This document shows positions 60,501-64,000 of a stretch of DNA of 64,000 nt, piece by piece. The position numbers were made by a program, and so were the translations under genes. The stretch's first letter is position 1. Every line of letters begins with the position of its first letter. The notes under the pieces were generated by a model. It ran no database searches. It was not told the DNA's origin and saw only the letters and a program-made list of their open reading frames with translations. Source of the stretch: Telmatactis stephensoni (lineage: Eukaryota > Cnidaria > Anthozoa > Actiniaria > Isophelliidae); the NCBI GenBank assembly GCA_029948255.1, contig JALIZF010001756.1, forward strand, positions 335,001-399,000. Reading direction: 5' to 3'.

Positions 60501-63500
60501 ACGAATACCACAAGGCCTTCTGGGAACTGGCTGTTTCTCAAGCTAAAGGTGTAAAAAATAACAAATAACTGCATTTGCCATGCGACCCATATTTCCTTGC
60601 TCACGATCGTAATAAAACCATTTGGTAAAATCACTTGATAGCGGCTAAACGGGCTATACACACATAACATTCTTACAGAGTGAGCGTAAAAATATGTGGC
60701 CTGCCTCTATTTGCACTAACCCCCGCCCTCCCTGTAAATAATATCCAGTCCCTAATGCAAGCTACAAAAATTGAATTTTAAGAAATTATGGCGAACGGTC
60801 ACACGATAAAATGCCTTCAAGACATCAACTGACTACACATTAGGTCGGATGGGACTTGTTTGGCGGCTCTTCAGTGGTCACTCTGCATAGATCTCAGTCT
60901 CTGCGCTCGATCTATATACGGCCATGATCTCTACGCGATTCACCCGCTAGCTCGACTCGTCTTTTTACTTGACAATTTTAAGTCAGGTTATTTATCAAGA
61001 CCAAAGCAGAAAAGTGTAAAAGTAGGTTTTGTCGCGTTTATTTGGCCTCTCGTCCTACAATCGTTTGTGAAATAGGTGTATTTAATCATAATACAACACT
61101 TGATAGTACCTACAAGAACACCTGAGTGAAATATTCAAAACATGTTTTAATGATATAAATTTATCTCATTCAGATAACAGAGTTCAACAAAAGTCAAGAG
61201 CATCTCTTACAAGCCATCGTAGACACTCATTCTCATGTGATGATGATCTACCTGCAGAGGACTATAAAATCTATCTTACCCGTCAAGAGTGGATGGAACT
61301 AAAGGAAAATGACAGCCAACTGATGAATGAGGTTAAGAAACAAAAACAGGCAGTTGAAGATCAAATGAAAGAACAAAAAACAAAAAAGGACAAGGCAAAG
61401 ATTCAAAAGCTGGAGGATCAAGTCACTGAAGTAGAGAAAAAGAATGTGGAATTGAGACAAGAAGTAGTTCAACTGAAAACAGATCTTCAGACCAGTCAAG
61501 ACATTACTGAGAAATACCTGAAACCACTGGAAAATTGTGAGCCACCTGAGATGCTGTTACAACTGAATGAAAACATTCTTTCAAAGCTGCCCGAGTCTGC
61601 ACCATTATTAGAGAAGATGTTATCATTTCTAACCACGCAAATCCTTGAAAACTCTGAACCGGGGATCGACGTACTGATAGAAGTAATGCAAAAACAAGTG
61701 GAAGTGTTGAAAAATCTCGAATGGTCGGGCCTGGAAATATGTGATATAAAAGAGCTTGTATTTTGTATGGAGAACAATGTGCATTTAGTGGTTAAACGTT
61801 TGGTTGAATTAGATCAAGCCAGCTCTAATGAACTGTTACAAGTGATGCAACAACACATGCAGCTGTTAACTAAGTTGGATTGGTCTACTCTTGATAGAAG
61901 TTTTCAAGAAAAAGTTGCATCCGACATTGAGAGTAGAATGACTGTAGTGTTGAAGCAGTTTGAATTTGGAGAGCCGTGCCTAGTCAGCTCTAATAAATTG
62001 TTAAAACTGATTCAACAACACATGCAGCTGTTAACTAAGTTGGATTGGTCTTGTCTTGGTAAATCTCTTCAAGAAACAGTTGCATCAAACAGCGAGAGTA
62101 GAATGATTTTAGTGTTCCAGCAGTTTGAATTCGTAGAGCCGCGCCTGGTCAGCCCTAATGAACTGTTACAAGTGATGCAACAATACATACAGCTGTTGAC
62201 GAAGTTGGATTGGTCTTGTCTTGGTAGACCTTTTCAAGAAACAATTGCATCCAACGTTGAGAGTAGAATGACTGTAGTGTTCCAGCAGTTTGAATTCGGA
62301 GATATGCGCCTAGTCAGCCCTAATGAACTGTTACAAGTGATGCAACAACACATGCAGCTGTTGACGAAGCTGCATTGGTCTTGTCTTGGTAGACCTTTCC
62401 AAGAAACAATTGTATCTAAAGTTGAGAGTAGAATGACTGTAGTGTTCCAGCAGTTTGAATTCGGAGATCCGCGCCTAGTCAGCCCTAATGAACTGTTACA
62501 AGTTATGCAACAACACATGCAGCTGTTGACGAAGTTGGATTGGTCTTGTCTTGATAGATCTTTTCAAGAAACAATTGCATCCAACGTTGAAAGTAGAATG
62601 ACTGTAGTGTTCAAGCAGTTTGAATTCGGAGAGCCGCTTCTAGTCAGCTCTAATGAACTGTTACAAGTGATGCAACAACACATGCAGCTGTTGACGAAGC
62701 TGGATTGGTCTTGTCTTGATAGAAGCGTTCAGGCTACACTTGCACATGGTATTGAAAGCGGAATGACTGTAGAGTTCAAGCGGTTGAAAGTGATGCTGAA
62801 AAGTTCTCAAGTGAATTCTGATGCCCTGTTAAACGCGATTCATGAATATATGGAGCTGTTGAATAACTTGAAGTGGCCTAGTTTTGTTGAAGAAGCCAGG
62901 ACAAAAATTGCAGGTTGTTTACAAAAAAGAGTGACTTTACTAATCGAACAGCTACTCCAAGATCCTCGAGCCTTAGCTATTCATGACATAATTAAAATAA
63001 GCACAGAGATTTTGGAACGGGCCAATTTGTCTGATTTCGACCAAGATTTGAAAATGAAAGTTTTCTCTTTCTTGGGTGTGTCAATGGACGTACTCTCCCA
63101 GAGAATGCGTGAGTGTCGAGATCCTAAATTGCTGACTCATGTCCTATGCCTGGTCCTAACAATATCAAGCCAAACTTCAACATCTTCTATCGTTACCTTA
63201 CAGCTGCAACCTCACCTGAAAACAATGGGTGCTGTTTTAGGAGATGCGTTAACACTCAGTACAAAGCATATAGGTGACATATTAGAAGTGCTTAAAGAAC
63301 TGTGTGGAAAGCTGACTGAGAAGGAGATTTCATCTGAAGTGGCTGCAATGCTATTGTCAGTTATAAATGGTCTTGTGATGAAACCCCGCAGTGAGTTTCC
63401 ACGTAGCCGTTGGTTGGAGCCATCGATATACCTTGCATCACATATCATGTATGAAAAGGAACGGCCATTTCATGGCATCATTACTGACCTCGCAGAGGAT

Positions 63501-63725
63501 ATAATGAAGAAGTTGCCATCCATTCTGCCTGCTTCTGATGATGTACTGATCCAGTTGTTATCAACGATAGAGAATATGCCTGGGTGGTCTGAAAGAAGTG
63601 ATGTAAAGGATTTTATACAAAGAATTCAGCCAAAGGTATTCGTAGATCTAAAAGAGCTTGACGCCCAAGTTGAGAAGCATATTACTGAATTCGATGATGC
63701 TCTTCATTGTTTAGAAGGTATATGA
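48525..63725 (+). CDS. DED / TRADD-N-like adaptor with helical repeats (1087 aa)
   Basis: Proposed exons: 48525-48816, 58020-58043, 59597-59614, 60171-60548 and 61174-63725. All junctions are phase 1, giving 3264 nt to TGA. Residues 1-97 resemble a death effector domain (RRLLTAFGEHL, LKYLFPYI, LFKVLENNGKLG), a homotypic module of caspase-8/FADD-type signalling. Residues 112-237 resemble the TRADD N-terminal-like domain common in cnidarian NLR-type proteins (SLCFMIETSCLSSLRQLW, LDGTLRENLQEV, IDIEVTLDENEY). Residues about 278-350 are a charged coiled coil, followed by about 55-aa helical repeats (453-780) and a helical tail. No enzyme or membrane segment is seen, so it is probably a cytosolic scaffold in innate-immune or death signalling (inference). 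The two microexons (24 and 18 nt) are supported only by splice sites and phase. The first intron hosts a 6.8-kb transposon. Coding might continue past the window through a donor at 63717. Confidence 0.6.
49916..49945 (+). promoter_or_regulatory. Promoter motif of the P2X7-like gene
   Basis: TCACGTGAT, 4 nt, then ACGTCACACATGTG, 11 nt before the ATG. The same bipartite motif, in the corresponding orientation, precedes the transposase gene at 56345-56374. It holds an E-box (CACGTG) and a CRE-like half site (ACGTCA). Confidence 0.6.
49956..50978 (+). CDS. Stand-alone P2X7 ballast-domain-like protein (212 aa)
   Basis: Exons 49956-50176 and 50561-50978 give 639 nt ending in TAG. The intron has a GC donor (CTGACTG|GCAAGT) and a CTCCAG acceptor. 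The start AACATGG is a good Kozak site. Residues 1-73 are a Ser- then Asp/Glu-rich leader with QPWRFEPP. From residue 74 a cysteine cluster (WCLCDHCQ, EEECCCCQEI) leads into CITDHPGFKAVC, LKRHIAYRQLVRWCWG and LPSCAVCCIRAHFP. This is the layout of the zinc-binding cytoplasmic C-terminus (ballast) of vertebrate P2X7 receptors. No channel part is present. It lies inside the transposon, facing the transposase gene. Its role is unknown; DNA/RNA or partner binding for the element is only a guess. Confidence 0.8.
51707..51712 (+). terminator. Candidate poly(A) signal of the P2X7-like gene
   Basis: AATAAA about 730 nt after the stop, followed by TTATTATG. No nearer AATAAA was seen. Confidence 0.35.
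51759..51935. mobile_element. 177-bp MITE nested in the Kolobok-like element
   Basis: Ends CAGGGGCGTATC and GATACGCCCCTG, with CTTTA on both sides. Internal AAAGGGGGGTCA occurs three times. It is inserted between the two convergent genes. Confidence 0.8.
52898..52974. repeat. Hairpin in transposase intron
   Basis: CTGGTAGCCAGGATAACTCT pairs with AGAGTTATCCTGGCTACCAG around about 35 nt. It is a small foldback insertion between the eighth and ninth exons. Confidence 0.8.
54266..54354. repeat. Hairpin in transposase intron
   Basis: ATTACTTCATTCATTTATTC pairs with GAATAAATGAATGAAGTAAT, with CCACTTTTTGTA / TACAAAAAGTGG inside. It lies between the fifth and sixth exons. Confidence 0.8.
56345..56374 (-). 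promoter_or_regulatory. Promoter motif of the transposase gene
   Basis: On the minus strand TCACGTGAT, 4 nt, ACGTCACACGTGTG, about 56 nt before the ATG. It matches the motif ahead of the P2X7-like gene. Confidence 0.6.
56823..57035. mobile_element. Tc1/IS630-type MITE
   Basis: Ends CTGCGAAAACGCTTGTATC and GATACAAGCGTTTTGGCAG, TA-flanked, related to the ends of the palindromic element at 24105-25157. It is 213 bp with no coding content. Confidence 0.8.
57257..57340. repeat. (CCCTCT)n microsatellite
   Basis: Hexanucleotide pyrimidine repeat. Open frames across it (Arg-Glu repeats on the minus strand) are artefacts. Confidence 0.9.
58386..58688. mobile_element. MITE, TATTTCAAAAAA-end family
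   Basis: Ends GCTATTTCAAAAAAAGTTGA and AACCTTTTTTGAAATAGC. The inverted interior has CGACCGAAAGGAATT / AATTCCCTTTCGGTCG-type arms. It is a full-length relative of 3784-4018, lying between the two candidate microexons. Confidence 0.85.
61823..62800 (+). repeat. 165-bp coding repeats (55-aa helical units)
   Basis: Six close units plus diverged flanking units each encode NELLQVMQQHMQLLTKLDW, then SFQETIASNVESRM and TVVFQQFEFGEP. Neighbouring units are nearly identical at the DNA level, which points to recent unequal exchange or gene conversion inside the exon. Confidence 0.9.
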
Positions 63726-64000
63726 ATGTTTATTCTTGTAGAACAGACCAGAATAGGGGAAGGAGAGAGGACACGACGCCCAAACGACCGTCTGCAATCA
63801 GTCTAGAGCAGATTTCGTATGAATGTGAAACGGACCGCGCCATGTCTAGGCCGCGTCAATGCCGTGTTGTTTATAAAAACATTAGAAATTCCTGCTGTGA
63901 CCGTGCAGTGCCGTTTTCACAGTCATACGAAATCTACTCTAACCTTGTAACTGCGAAACCCAAAGATGTTTAGTATAATATGAATGTTGAACAGCATTAC
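63726..64000. other. 3' flank of the DED gene
   Basis: Sequence after the TGA stays open in another frame, but a joining intron would be only 24 nt, so it is taken as 3' UTR or intron. CGGACCGCGCCATGTCTAGG lies here. No gene is called. Confidence 0.35.

Noticed and set aside
63707..63973. Continuation of the DED gene in another frame
   Set aside because: Would need an intron of 24 nt (GTATATG...TTGTAG), which is too short to splice. The in-frame TGA at 63723 is taken as the end.

Overview
The window looks like nuclear DNA of an invertebrate animal. It is A+T-rich, its genes are split by short GT-AG introns, and it is crowded with microsatellites, tRNA-derived SINE-like sequences, MITEs, LINE fragments and palindromic foldback elements. 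The domain mix (expanded KH paralogues, a death-effector/TRADD-N-like adaptor, THAP transposases, stand-alone P2X7 'ballast' domains) fits a cnidarian such as a coral or anemone best. That assignment is inference and no species can be named.

Layout. 0-7.5 kb: a 33-bp minisatellite (153-1310), simple repeats, tRNA-like SINE heads and MITEs, with no gene seen. 7.5-45.7 kb: four tandem, same-strand units of one KH-domain gene family. Each starts with a related 5' leader exon and, where intact, ends in the same six-exon C-terminal region that I do not recognise. Unit 1 (8805-15277) encodes 653 aa with four KH domains and reads intact through ten exons. Unit 2 (18687-22192) lost its first KH exons to a deletion that ends in a LINE fragment. 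Unit 3 (27541-34161) is broken by two DNA transposons inside one exon and by a 7-bp insertion. Unit 4 (39767-45634) encodes 585 aa with three KH domains and reads intact through nine exons. Comparing units exposes many young insertions with clean empty sites.

45.7-48.5 kb is repeat-rich spacer. From 48525 to 63725 a plus-strand gene joins a death effector domain, two candidate microexons, a TRADD-N-like domain, a coiled coil and a run of about 55-aa helical repeats. These parts all join in phase, giving 1087 aa. Its first intron holds a 6.8-kb DNA transposon (49754-56541) with short TIRs and TTAA flanks, which is Kolobok-like.

The transposon carries two convergent genes. A ten-exon minus-strand THAP transposase is intact except for one 2-nt frameshift. 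A two-exon plus-strand gene encodes a 212-aa stand-alone P2X7 ballast-like zinc/cysteine domain. Each gene begins just inside one TIR behind the same bipartite promoter motif. This P2X7-domain-carrying transposon is the most interesting object in the window.
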